Positions 1 through 8,517 of a stretch of DNA of 64,000 nucleotides are shown here, one piece after another. Source of the stretch: Polaribacter dokdonensis (lineage in GTDB: Bacteria; Bacteroidota; Bacteroidia; Flavobacteriales; Flavobacteriaceae); assembly GCF_024362345.1 (NCBI RefSeq), contig NZ_CP101505.1:454001-518000 (forward strand), in the 5' to 3' direction. Under the pieces are notes generated by a model. It was not told where the DNA came from. It made no database searches and was given only the letters and a program-made list of their open reading frames with translations. How positions within the stretch are numbered: position 1 is the stretch's first letter; each line of letters starts with the position of its first letter. A program made the position numbers and the translations under genes.

Positions 1-872
1 AATTCTAAAACTTCATCGTAATTAATTTTTAACTTAGGTATAGTATCTTTAATTTCTTCTAAAGTGAGCATCATTGGTAATGTTGCTGAATTTATAGAGT
101 CTAATTGGCCTTCATCTAAAGTATCTCCTATATCAATATTAAACTCATACTCCTTAAAAGTGGCACTAGAGGCTGCCATTTTTTTACGTTTTAAAGTTGT
201 TCTTGCAGTTTTAACGTGTTCTTCATAATAATTACCATTGTATAAAATGAAAGTCATGTATCTACTTCCTTCTTCAGTAACTATTTTTCCACTTTCTGCA
301 GTTATAACCTTTTGATTTCCTCTATTACTAGTTAAATCATAGATTAATACTTTCTTAAGAAGATTTTCTTCTTCTCCATATTTTTCATCAAATTTTATTT
401 GATAACCAGGAATATCTGCATTAAAACTTCCAGGTACTAATGCTAAAGCTGGTTTTTTCTTTTTAATGTTTAAATATAGATTTCGCTGTTTTTGATTGGC
501 ATAGGGAAAAACATTGTTTAAAAAAAGAAAGTTTAGACCACTTAAAGCGATTGCTAAAATTCCAATAGGTCTTACTAATCTTTGTAAAGAAACTCCTGCT
601 GATTTTGCTGCTGCAAACTCATAGTTTTCACCAAGATTACCTAAAGCCATTATAGATGATAATAGCACACCAATTGGTAGTGCTTGTGGTATTATCATTA
701 AAGTTGTGTAGTATAAAAATTTAAGGATAAAAATAACACTAATCCCTTTACCAGCAATGTTTTCGAAGGCTTGCCATAAAGCTTGCATTACCAGTACAAA
801 AAGTACTATAAGAAAGGTAGCTATAAATGGAACTAGAAAGCTCTTTAAGATGTATTTATCTAAAATCTTCAT
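1..872 (-). CDS. LptF/LptG family lipopolysaccharide export permease (partial)
   Basis: Inner-membrane permease of the LPS export (Lpt) ABC transporter, which moves LPS from the inner membrane towards the periplasmic bridge. About 290 N-terminal residues are visible; the C-terminus lies beyond the window edge. The protein starts MKILDKYILKSF, as family members do, then has three hydrophobic segments within the first ~115 residues and a long hydrophilic beta-rich periplasmic part (from ~130 on); the C-terminal membrane segments expected for the family are missing because of the edge. A conserved GENYEFAAAKSAGVS stretch follows the second and third segments, as in YjgP/YjgQ proteins. It follows lolA on the same strand, which fits envelope biogenesis. 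I cannot tell LptF from LptG from this part alone. Confidence 0.85.
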   Translation of the reverse strand, partial: MKILDKYILKSFLVPFIATFLIVLFVLVMQALWQAFENIAGKGISVIFILKFLYYTTLMIIPQALPIGVLLSSIMALGNLGENYEFAAAKSAGVSLQRLVRPIGILAIALSGLNFLFLNNVFPYANQKQRNLYLNIKKKKPALALVPGSFNADIPGYQIKFDEKYGEEENLLKKVLIYDLTSNRGNQKVITAESGKIVTEEGSRYMTFILYNGNYYEEHVKTARTTLKRKKMAASSATFKEYEFNIDIGDTLDEGQLDSINSATLPMMLTLEEIKDTIPKLKINYDEVLE

Positions 873-879
873 AAAAAAA

Positions 880-910
880 CAAAAATAGCATCTTAATAAT
901 TAAGATGCTA
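880..910 (-). terminator. Intrinsic terminator after lolA whose T-tract contains a promoter-like box
   Basis: Read on the minus strand, an 11-bp perfect stem (TAGCATCTTAA at 886-896 with TTAAGATGCTA at 900-910, 3-nt loop) is followed by TTTTTGTTTTTTT. The stem-tail junction spells TATTTTTG (880-887), an exact match to the Bacteroidota -7 box TAnnTTTG. The lptF/G-like ATG (872) begins only 7 nt beyond that box. The hairpin should end lolA transcription; I infer that the tail may also start the next transcript with almost no leader. No TTG is seen at the usual -33 spacing. Confidence 0.6.
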
Positions 911-934
911 CTAATTTTCTGTTAATTGAAATAA

Positions 935-1591
935 TTAATCAATCGTGTATTTTTGTTTTAGATATTTCTCTCTATCAAACGTAAAGAAACTGTCTGAAAG
1001 TGGTTGATTACTTTTAAATGAAGTAATTGTAAAACTTGTCTTTGCTCCATTAGAACCAGTCTGAATTAATTTATAAATGTGCTTTGTTTTTGCATCTACA
1101 CCCAATTCAACTTTAATGATATCTGAATCACTATCAATTGGATTTAAAGTTACAAATTGAATTTTTCTTCCTTTCAAATTTACAAGTTTTCCCATCTCAA
1201 AATTATAACCTTCTTTGTAAAAACTTAATAATTTAGAAGGATAAATAAAACCATCATCTGCATCCATATCTCCTTCTGAAGTTGAAATTTCTTTTTCTTC
1301 GTTATTAATTACATATAACTTTTTACCATCATAAATAAAACGATTTCCAAGATACATTAAACTGTACTTTTCTCCTTTTAAGTTAATTTCACCTCTAATT
1401 GGTGGTTCATCTCCTTCTTCAATACCTGCTTCTTCATTACTTAATGTCTGACTAAAACCTATAAACATATTGTCATAGGCTGACATTTTTGAAGAAACTT
1501 CATCTAACAACGTTTTAGCTTCTAAAGAGTTTTGTGAAAAAGTTAAACTTGTTAGAAACAAGCTAAAAAATAATACTACGAATTTTCTCAT
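935..1591 (-). CDS. LolA-family outer-membrane lipoprotein carrier
   Basis: Periplasmic chaperone that shuttles lipoproteins from the LolCDE complex to the outer membrane. The chosen start (MRKFVVLFF) gives a clean signal peptide ending near SLTFSQ; an in-frame ATG 18 nt upstream (1609) would add MRIKQN and cannot be excluded. The mature part is a ~200-residue beta-rich domain. It has the LolA-type pattern ISTSEGDMDADDGF followed by PSKLLSFYKEGYNF, and lysines and hydrophobics in the C-terminal strands. It lies directly downstream of ftsK on the same strand and upstream of an Lpt permease. Length (218-224 aa) is normal for Bacteroidota LolA-like proteins. The family call is good; its exact cargo is not known. 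Confidence 0.8.
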   Translation of the reverse strand: MRKFVVLFFSLFLTSLTFSQNSLEAKTLLDEVSSKMSAYDNMFIGFSQTLSNEEAGIEEGDEPPIRGEINLKGEKYSLMYLGNRFIYDGKKLYVINNEEKEISTSEGDMDADDGFIYPSKLLSFYKEGYNFEMGKLVNLKGRKIQFVTLNPIDSDSDIIKVELGVDAKTKHIYKLIQTGSNGAKTSFTITSFKSNQPLSDSFFTFDREKYLKQKYTID

Positions 1592-1626
1592 GTTTTGTTT
1601 AATTCTCATTTTGTTTAAGCAAAATG

Positions 1627-4068
1627 CTATTGTTTTTTTTCGTTTTCTAATAATTGTTCAAGAGCCATAAAATCTGGTACCAAAACTTGTCTTGCTTTAC
1701 TACCCTCAAAACCACCTACAATTCCTGCTGCTTCTAATTGATCTATTAATCTACCAGCTCTATTGTAACCTAGTTTTAATTTTCTCTGTAATAAAGATGC
1801 AGAACCTTGTTGTGCTGTAATAATAATTTCTGCTGCTTCTTTAAACAATTTATCTCTATCTGCTATATCAACATCAATACTTGTGCCACTTTCATCATCT
1901 ACATATTCAGGTAATAAATGCGCTTCTGCATATGCTTTTTGTGATCCAATAAAATCTGTAATTTTTTCTACTTCTGGAGTGTCTACAAATGCACATTGTA
2001 TTCTTGTAATAGAATTTCCATTGGTATATAATAAATCTCCACGTCCAATTAATTGGTCTGCACCACCAGCATCTAAAATAGTTCTTGAATCTATTTTAGA
2101 GGTTACTCTAAAAGCTATTCTTGCAGGAAAATTTGCTTTGATTATACCTGTAATTACATTTACAGAAGGTCTTTGAGTGGCTACAATTAAATGTATACCA
2201 ATAGCTCTAGCTAATTGAGCTAATCTTGCAATAGGCGTTTCTACTTCTTTACCTGCAGTCATAATTAAATCTGCAAATTCATCAATTACTAAAACTATAT
2301 AAGGTAAGAATTGATGACCATCATTAGGATTTAATTTTCGTTTCTTAAACTTCTGATTGTATTCTTTAATATTTCTAACCATTGCCGATTTTAATAAATC
2401 GTAACGATTATCCATCTCAATACACAATGAATTTAAAGTATGTACAACTTTAGTAGTATCAGTAATAATGGCTTCTTCAGAGTCTGGTAACTTGGCTAAA
2501 TAATGACGCTCTATTTTATTAAATAAAGTAAGTTCAACTTTTTTAGGATCTACCAATACAAATTTTACTTCTGCTGGATGCTTTTTATATAAAAGAGAAG
2601 TTAAAACCGCATTTAAACCTACAGATTTACCTTGACCTGTAGCACCTGCCATTAATAAGTGTGGCATTTTAGCCAAATCAACTACAAAGGTTTCATTAGA
2701 AATGGTTTTACCTAAACCAATTGGTAATTCCATTTGTGATTCTTGAAACTTCTTAGAAGAAATTGCAGAATGCATAGATACTATTGTAGATTTTTTATTT
2801 GGAACTTCTATACCAATTGTACCTTTTCCTGGAATAGGAGCAATAATACGTATTCCTAAAGCTGATAAGGATAAAGCAATATCATCTTCTAAGTTCTTTA
2901 TTTTAGAGATACGAATTCCTGCTTCAGGAACAATTTCATATAACGTAATTGTTGGCCCAACTGTAGCTTTAATTTCTGCAATACCTATTTTATAGTTTTT
3001 AAGCGTTTCTACAATCCTATTTTTGTTAGCTTCTAATTCTTCAGGATCAATAGAAATACTTTCATTGTATTGCTTTAATAAATTAAAGGTTGGAAAACGA
3101 AAATTAGATAATTCTAGAGTAGGATCAAATTCACCAAAATCTTTTAAAATTTTATCAGATAAATTTTCTGTAGAATGTTCTTCTTCTTCAGAGATTTCAA
3201 CATTTATGTCTAAATCGTTTTTATCTTCAACTGTTTCTTCAACAAGTACTGGTTCTATCTTTGGTTCTTCCTCAATTTTTAAGGTGATTGTCTCTTTTTT
3301 ATTTACATCAGAATGTTTACTAATGGTAGGCTGTAAATTCTCTAAAGAAAGCTCAAACTCAGATTTCTTTTCTTCTTTATTTTCTAAAGGTATTTCTTTA
3401 ACCTTTTCTACTTCTTCAGCAGAGGAAATTTCTATGGCTTCCTTTTCTGCATTTTCTTGTCTTTCAGCTCTTTGTGCTTTCCAGTTTTCTAAGTAGGTAT
3501 CAATAGTAACTTTATAGCGTATAATGATATATGTAAAAAATAAGAAGACCAAAACTATAGCTAAACCTGTTTTACCTAGAAATGTTTGTAGATAATTATT
3601 AATCTCAAAACCTACAATACCTGAAAGTAAGGCATATTTCTGATGCAGAAAACCTAGGGTAATAGATAACCAAACCATTGACAATAGACCCCAATTCCAA
3701 GAAATAATAATCTTAGCAAATTTTCTTTTAATTAAAATGTAAAAGCCTGTGATAAATATTTGATAAACAATAAAGAAAGCAGCTAAACCAAAACCTTTAT
3801 AAATAAAAAAGTGACTTAAATTAGCGCCAATCTTACCTAATAAATTATTGCTTTTTACAGTTTTATCTGTTAAATGGTTTAAAGTACTTTGATCTGCTTG
3901 CCAATTAAAAAAGAATGAAATGAAGGCAATACATAAAAAGACCGAAAACAAGATTAGAAACAAACCTAATATATTTTGAGTTTGTCTTGTTTTTAAAAAA
4001 GCAAAAACTGGTGTTTTTTCTTCTTTAGATTTCGATGTTTTTGTTTTGGTTTGTTTTGATCTGGCCAT
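1627..4068 (-). CDS. ftsK: DNA translocase FtsK/SpoIIIE
   Basis: ATP-driven DNA pump at the division septum that clears chromosome from the closing septum and aids dimer resolution. At 813 aa it is a typical short Bacteroidota FtsK. Four hydrophobic segments lie in about residues 30-190, then comes a Glu/Lys-rich linker (~205-310), and then the motor. Walker A (GATGQGKS) is near residue 475 and Walker B (IVLVIDEFADL) near 590. A C-terminal winged-helix gamma domain (~745-805, with SASLLQRKLKLGYNRAGR) reads KOPS-type polar sequences. The N-terminus is lysine-rich (MARSKQTKTKTSKSKEEK). It precedes lolA with a short gap. Confidence 0.96.
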   Translation of the reverse strand: MARSKQTKTKTSKSKEEKTPVFAFLKTRQTQNILGLFLILFSVFLCIAFISFFFNWQADQSTLNHLTDKTVKSNNLLGKIGANLSHFFIYKGFGLAAFFIVYQIFITGFYILIKRKFAKIIISWNWGLLSMVWLSITLGFLHQKYALLSGIVGFEINNYLQTFLGKTGLAIVLVFLFFTYIIIRYKVTIDTYLENWKAQRAERQENAEKEAIEISSAEEVEKVKEIPLENKEEKKSEFELSLENLQPTISKHSDVNKKETITLKIEEEPKIEPVLVEETVEDKNDLDINVEISEEEEHSTENLSDKILKDFGEFDPTLELSNFRFPTFNLLKQYNESISIDPEELEANKNRIVETLKNYKIGIAEIKATVGPTITLYEIVPEAGIRISKIKNLEDDIALSLSALGIRIIAPIPGKGTIGIEVPNKKSTIVSMHSAISSKKFQESQMELPIGLGKTISNETFVVDLAKMPHLLMAGATGQGKSVGLNAVLTSLLYKKHPAEVKFVLVDPKKVELTLFNKIERHYLAKLPDSEEAIITDTTKVVHTLNSLCIEMDNRYDLLKSAMVRNIKEYNQKFKKRKLNPNDGHQFLPYIVLVIDEFADLIMTAGKEVETPIARLAQLARAIGIHLIVATQRPSVNVITGIIKANFPARIAFRVTSKIDSRTILDAGGADQLIGRGDLLYTNGNSITRIQCAFVDTPEVEKITDFIGSQKAYAEAHLLPEYVDDESGTSIDVDIADRDKLFKEAAEIIITAQQGSASLLQRKLKLGYNRAGRLIDQLEAAGIVGGFEGSKARQVLVPDFMALEQLLENEKKQ

Positions 4069-4109
4069 TAAAAATTAAGAATTTTTAAAGGGTAAATATA
4101 CATATTTGC

Positions 4110-4490
4110 TTAAAATAACAGTGCTATTTTAGGCACATAAATAATAGATGCAATAATTAAAGATATTAAAGCTGCAAATGTTGGAGCACCTGCAGCAATA
4201 TCTTTTATTTTACCTATTTTTTCATGAAATTCTGGATGAATAAAGTCAGCAATCTCTTCTACAGCTGAGTTTGCAGCTTCTGCTACCAAAACTAAACCTA
4301 TTGCTAAAAATTGAATTCCCCATTCTAAAGGAGATATATTAAAAACAAAACCAAGAATTGTAGCTATAAATGCTATAAATAATTGTGCTTTAATACTATC
4401 TTCAGATGTAACTAAAATCCAAAGACCTTTAAAAGCAAATTTTAGGCTTCTAATTCTACCTCTTAAAAAACCATCTTTTGGGTTTTTCAT
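4110..4490 (-). CDS. dgkA: Diacylglycerol kinase / undecaprenol kinase (DgkA family)
   Basis: Small integral-membrane lipid kinase that recycles diacylglycerol or phosphorylates undecaprenol for envelope synthesis. At 126 aa it has the family's three hydrophobic helices. The signature EAANSAVEEIADFIHPEFH (~residues 70-88) contains the conserved Glu and Asn of the active site, and the N-terminal RIRSLKFAFKGL motif is present. It begins 1 nt from the stop codon of tpx upstream, so the two are probably co-transcribed. Whether the substrate is diacylglycerol or undecaprenol cannot be read from the sequence; the shape is of the Gram-positive/Bacteroidota type. Confidence 0.9.
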   Translation of the reverse strand: MKNPKDGFLRGRIRSLKFAFKGLWILVTSEDSIKAQLFIAFIATILGFVFNISPLEWGIQFLAIGLVLVAEAANSAVEEIADFIHPEFHEKIGKIKDIAAGAPTFAALISLIIASIIYVPKIALLF

Positions 4491-4491
4491 A

Positions 4492-4989
4492 TTATAAAGC
4501 CTCTAAAGCAGTTGTATAATTAGGTTCTGAACCAATTTCAGAAACTTGCTCTGTATACGCTATTTTACCTTCTGTATCAATAATTACAATAGCTCTTGAG
4601 TGTAAGTTTTTAAATGCACTATCAGATATGGTAACTTGATAATCTTTACCAAAAGAACCATCTTCAAAATCAGAAAGCATTTCTACATTCTCTATACCTT
4701 CAGCTCCACAAAAACGAGCTTGTGCAAAAGGTAAATCTCTAGAAATACAAAGCACAACAGTATTTTCTAATTCTGAGGCTTTTTTGTTAAATTCTCTTAC
4801 AGATTGTGCACAAACGCCTGTATCTACACTAGGAAATATGTTTAGAATAATGTTTTTACCAGCATAATCTGCCAAAGATTTTTCTTTTAGCTCAACTGTT
4901 TTTAATTTAAAATCCAATGCTTTCTCACCAACCTTTGGTAAATTTCCTATTGTATTTATAGGATTTCCTCCTAATGTTATTCCTGCCAT
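4492..4989 (-). CDS. tpx: Thiol peroxidase Tpx
   Basis: Thioredoxin-dependent peroxiredoxin that reduces H2O2 and organic peroxides. At 165 aa it matches the atypical 2-Cys Tpx family. The peroxidatic Cys60 is in the PSVDTGVCAQSVREF motif, and the resolving Cys94 is in the ARFCGAEGIENV motif. The spacing of 34 residues is exactly that of characterised Tpx proteins. The N-terminal ITLGGNPI motif is also typical. There is no signal peptide, so it is cytoplasmic. It shares a probable transcript with dgkA. Confidence 0.95.
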   Translation of the reverse strand: MAGITLGGNPINTIGNLPKVGEKALDFKLKTVELKEKSLADYAGKNIILNIFPSVDTGVCAQSVREFNKKASELENTVVLCISRDLPFAQARFCGAEGIENVEMLSDFEDGSFGKDYQVTISDSAFKNLHSRAIVIIDTEGKIAYTEQVSEIGSEPNYTTALEAL

Positions 4990-5085
4990 TTTTGTAAATT
5001 TAGTTTATTCAAAAGTAATTAATTTTATTGATACTATTATTTTAAAACTGTGAAGTTCTCCTTAAAAAAATGCATTTCTAATATG

Positions 5086-5093
5086 TATCTTCG
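5086..5093 (+). promoter_or_regulatory. Candidate -7 box for the MATE gene
   Basis: TATCTTCG matches the flavobacterial -7 consensus TAnnTTYG and lies 23 nt before the GTG start of the MATE gene. It is in the divergent gap after tpx. No TTG is visible 17-23 nt upstream, so this is a half-supported call. Confidence 0.4.
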
Positions 5094-5116
5094 CGAACTA
5101 AAATAGAAGTCCTTTA

Positions 5117-6505
5117 GTGAATTTAGCTCAATATACATCAGAATTTAAATATAATTGGAAGCTTGCAGCACCTGTAATGTTAGGAATGCTGGGTCATACA
5201 TTTGTAGCTTTTATAGATAATATTATGGTTGGGCAGTTAGGAACTGCAGAATTGGCTGCTGTGTCTTTAGGAAATAGCTTTATGTTTATTGCTATGTCTA
5301 TTGGTATAGGTTTTTCTACAGCAATAACTCCTTTAATTGCAGAAGCTGATTCATCTAACAACTTACAGCAAGCTAGATCTACTTTTAAAAATGGATTATT
5401 CTTATGTACTGTTTTAGGAATATTACTTTTTTTAATGGTGTTTTTTGCCAAACCACTAATGTATTTAATGCAACAACCAGAAGAAGTAGTTGCACTAGCA
5501 ATACCTTATTTAGATTTGGTTGCATTCTCTTTAATTCCATTGATTGTTTTCCAAGCAATAAAACAGTTTAGTGATGGAATGTCTATGACTAAATACCCAA
5601 TGTACGCTACTTTAATTGCAAATATTGTAAATGTAGTTTTAAACTATTTATTCATTTTTGGGAAGTTTGGCTTTCCAGAATTAGGTATTGTTGGTGCAGC
5701 TTATGGAACATTAGCCTCAAGAATTATTATGGTTATTTATTTGTGGCTCTTATTAAGCTATAAGAAAAGATCAAAACGAATTATGAGTAATCTAAAATTC
5801 TTTGTTTTAGATATTCTAATGATTAAGAAAATAATAAATTTGGGTTCTTTAAGTGCAATGCAAATGTTTTTTGAAGTAGCCATATTTACTGCAGCTATTT
5901 GGCTTAGTGGTCTTTTAGGTAAAAATCCACAAGCAGCAAACCAAATTGCATTGAATTTATCATCTATGACATTTATGGTAGCTATGGGTTTAAGTGTTGC
6001 GTCTATGATAAGAGTAGGTAATCAAAAAGGATTGCAAAATTTTAAAGAGTTAAGAAGAATAGCATTCTCAATCTTTTTACTAGGGATGATTTTTGCAACC
6101 ATCTTTGCAATTCTATTTTTTATCTTTCATAAAGTTATGCCAACCATTTATGTAGATTTGGGTGATGAGCTTAACTATGCAGACAATATGGAAGTTATTT
6201 CTATAGCATCTAAGCTTTTAATTGCAGCAGCATTTTTTCAAATTTCAGACAGTATACAAGTAGTTGTTTTAGGCGCTTTACGTGGTTTACAAGATGTAAA
6301 AATACCAACAATACTAACTTTTATTTCTTATTGGTGTGTTGGTTTTCCTGTTTCTTACTATTTAGGATCTGAAGAAATGTATGGTAGTTTTGGTATTTGG
6401 TTAGGTTTGTTAGCAGGCTTAACTACAGCTTCAATTTTACTATTTATCAGATTTAATAGGTTAACTTTAAGGTTGATAGCTACTAAGGTTGAATTAGCTA
6501 ATTAG
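5117..6505 (+). CDS. MATE family multidrug/metabolite efflux transporter
   Basis: Cation-coupled exporter of the MATE (NorM-like) family in the inner membrane. At 462 aa it has about 12 predicted hydrophobic helices arranged as two similar halves. The N-terminal half carries the typical [20 protein letters not shown] stretch and the second half the [13 protein letters not shown] stretch found in this clade. The start is GTG ([10 protein letters not shown]), which agrees with the usual N-terminus of flavobacterial homologues; no in-frame ATG lies upstream. Its 3' end overlaps the convergent ttcA-like gene by 12 nt. The substrate is not predictable from sequence. Confidence 0.92.
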   Translation: MNLAQYTSEFKYNWKLAAPVMLGMLGHTFVAFIDNIMVGQLGTAELAAVSLGNSFMFIAMSIGIGFSTAITPLIAEADSSNNLQQARSTFKNGLFLCTVLGILLFLMVFFAKPLMYLMQQPEEVVALAIPYLDLVAFSLIPLIVFQAIKQFSDGMSMTKYPMYATLIANIVNVVLNYLFIFGKFGFPELGIVGAAYGTLASRIIMVIYLWLLLSYKKRSKRIMSNLKFFVLDILMIKKIINLGSLSAMQMFFEVAIFTAAIWLSGLLGKNPQAANQIALNLSSMTFMVAMGLSVASMIRVGNQKGLQNFKELRRIAFSIFLLGMIFATIFAILFFIFHKVMPTIYVDLGDELNYADNMEVISIASKLLIAAAFFQISDSIQVVVLGALRGLQDVKIPTILTFISYWCVGFPVSYYLGSEEMYGSFGIWLGLLAGLTTASILLFIRFNRLTLRLIATKVELAN

Positions 6506-7291
6506 AGTAGTCTCATTTTGTTTGTTCTCCAAACTATTAAAATCATACAGTTCTGTATCTAATAAATGAGAAGGAGAAACATTTTGTAGAGCATTCATCA
6601 TAATTGCATTTCTATTAGGGAATTCTTGCTCCCAATTAGAAATCATTTCTTTTACCTTTTTACGTTGTAAGTTTTCTTGAGAACCACATAAATTACATGG
6701 TATAATTGGATAATTTCTATAATTAGAAAACATTTCTATATCAGTTTCACTACAAAAAGCTAGTGGTCTTAAAATTACTAAATCTCCAGCATCATTTTTA
6801 AATTTAGGAGGCATTGTTTCTAACTTTCCAGAAAAGAAAAAGTTAAGAAAGAACGTTTCTAAAATATCGTTTTTATGATGACCTAAAGCTAACTTATTGC
6901 ATCCTAAATCTTTTGCTGCTTCGTATAAAGTTCCTCTACGTAATCGAGAACAAAGACTGCAAGTGGTTTTGCCTTCAGGAGTTTTATCCATAACTACTTT
7001 GTAGGTGTTTTTTTCAATAATTTTATATGCTACTTGAAGTTCACTTAAATAATTAGGCAACACTTCTTCAGGAAAACCTGGTTGTTTCTGATCTAAATTA
7101 ACAGCAACTAAATCAAAATGAATAGGAGCTACTTTTTGAAAGTACAGCAACATATCTAACATGGTATAGCTGTCTTTTCCACCTGATAAACAAACCATAA
7201 TTTTATCTCCATCTTCAATCATAGAGTATTGTTTTATTGCCTGAGCTACAGATTTCTGAAGTTTTTTGGTGTTTTGTTGCTGTTGATTCAT
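6494..7291 (-). CDS. ttcA: TtcA-like tRNA 2-thiocytidine synthetase (PP-loop ATPase)
   Basis: Adenylates and thiolates cytidine 32 of tRNAs, using an Fe-S cluster. The protein has the PP-loop SGGKDS at residues 36-41. It also has the two Cys pairs CSLC (in [12 protein letters not shown]) and CNLC (in IPCNLCGSQ) that bind the cluster in the TtcA family, plus the [16 protein letters not shown] motif. Length (265 aa) is normal. The gene ends inside the convergent MATE gene (12-nt overlap), so no terminator separates them. A related TtuA-type role cannot be fully excluded, but the CxxC arrangement fits TtcA. Confidence 0.85.
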   Translation of the reverse strand: MNQQQQNTKKLQKSVAQAIKQYSMIEDGDKIMVCLSGGKDSYTMLDMLLYFQKVAPIHFDLVAVNLDQKQPGFPEEVLPNYLSELQVAYKIIEKNTYKVVMDKTPEGKTTCSLCSRLRRGTLYEAAKDLGCNKLALGHHKNDILETFFLNFFFSGKLETMPPKFKNDAGDLVILRPLAFCSETDIEMFSNYRNYPIIPCNLCGSQENLQRKKVKEMISNWEQEFPNRNAIMMNALQNVSPSHLLDTELYDFNSLENKQNETTLIS

Positions 7292-7337
7292 TTTGCAAAA
7301 ATAAAAGAATCAGAAAGATTTAAAAGCTACTTTTTAT

Positions 7338-8516
7338 TTAAATGCATTCTTCTATAGAATCAACTATAATTTGGCAACCTTTTATTAATTCTTTTTCTGA
7401 AATAGTTAAAGGTGGAGTAATTCTCATTGCTCTACCTTCAAATAATAAGAAAAATAGAATAAGACCTTTATCTAAACATTTCATAATTATTTTTGCTGCT
7501 AATTCTGGAGTATCAACAATTGCAGCTAACATTAAACCTTTGCCTCTTATCTCTAAAATAGCTGAATGTTTTAGTTGTTCTCTAATAATTTTCTCTCTGT
7601 GTAAACTTTCTGAAACTAAATTATTTTCTAAAATAACATCTATAGTAGCATTAGCAGCTGCAGCAATTACTGGATGACCAGCAAATGTAGATATATGTCC
7701 TAGTTTAGGGTTGTCTTTCAGCAAACTCATTCTCTCTTGAGATGCAATAAAAGCACCAATAGGCATTCCACCTCCTAAACCTTTTCCTGTAATAATAATA
7801 TCAGGAGTAACATTATAATTTTCAAATCCCCAGAATTTACCTGTTCTACCAATTCCTGTTTGAATTTCATCCAAAATTAAAAGTGCTCCAACTTCATCAC
7901 ATTTAGCTTTTACATTTGCCAAATAATTAGAGTAAGGTTCTATAAAACCAGCACCTCCTTGAATAGTTTCTAAAATAACAGCTGCAGTTTTATTTGTGAT
8001 TTGTTTTAAACAAAAATTACAATTGAAAGCGATAAATTTTATACCAGGTATTAATGGTCGAAAAGCCGCATTTTGTTTTTCAACTCCAGAAACACTCATA
8101 GATCCTTGTGTGTTTCCATGATAAGAGTTTTTAGCAGCAATTATTTCTGATCTTCCTGTTACTCTTTTAGCGAGTTTTAAAGCGCCTTCTGTAGCTTCTG
8201 TTCCAGAATTGGTAATATATACAGATTGTAATGATTCAGGTAGAGTAGAGGCTAATTTTTTGCATAATGACACTTGTGGCTGTTGAATAAATTCTCCATA
8301 AACCATAACATGTGTGTATGCATCTAACTGATCTTTAATTGCATCATTAACTTTAGGGTGATTATGACCCAAACTATTTGCAGAAACTCCTGCAACAAAA
8401 TCTAAATGAGCTTTGTTATTGGTATCATAAATGTAAGAACCATTTGCATGAGAAATTTCTATTGCTAATGGGTGAGGAGATGTCTGTGCTTGATATTTGT
8501 AAAAATCTGATTTCAA
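7338..8516 (-). CDS. Class-III PLP-dependent aminotransferase
   Basis: Fold-type I aminotransferase of the acetylornithine/ornithine/4-aminobutyrate group. Visible features are TNSGTEATEGALKLAKR (PLP phosphate binding), LILDEIQTGIGRTG (cofactor Asp), the PLP lysine in IITGKGLGGGMPIGAF, and STFAGHPV. An in-frame ATG upstream (8585) would add a basic 23-residue tail that reads through the end of the preceding gene and has no counterpart in homologues. I therefore choose the TTG at 8516, giving LKSDFYKYQAQTSPHPLAIE, 392 aa. That start lies 1 nt after the stop of the OstA-like gene, which suggests translational coupling. The amino donor is not determined. Confidence 0.85.
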   Translation of the reverse strand: MKSDFYKYQAQTSPHPLAIEISHANGSYIYDTNNKAHLDFVAGVSANSLGHNHPKVNDAIKDQLDAYTHVMVYGEFIQQPQVSLCKKLASTLPESLQSVYITNSGTEATEGALKLAKRVTGRSEIIAAKNSYHGNTQGSMSVSGVEKQNAAFRPLIPGIKFIAFNCNFCLKQITNKTAAVILETIQGGAGFIEPYSNYLANVKAKCDEVGALLILDEIQTGIGRTGKFWGFENYNVTPDIIITGKGLGGGMPIGAFIASQERMSLLKDNPKLGHISTFAGHPVIAAAANATIDVILENNLVSESLHREKIIREQLKHSAILEIRGKGLMLAAIVDTPELAAKIIMKCLDKGLILFFLLFEGRAMRITPPLTISEKELIKGCQIIVDSIEECI

Positions 8517-8517
8517 A

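Noticed and set aside
3023..3496. 157-aa plus-strand ORF inside ftsK
   Set aside because: It is the complement of the Glu/Lys-rich linker of ftsK (Ser-rich shadow) with no recognisable family, promoter or start signal.
6494..6505. 12-nt overlap of convergent MATE and ttcA-like genes as a regulatory feature
   Set aside because: Convergent overlaps of this size are common in compact genomes, and no structure is visible at the junction.
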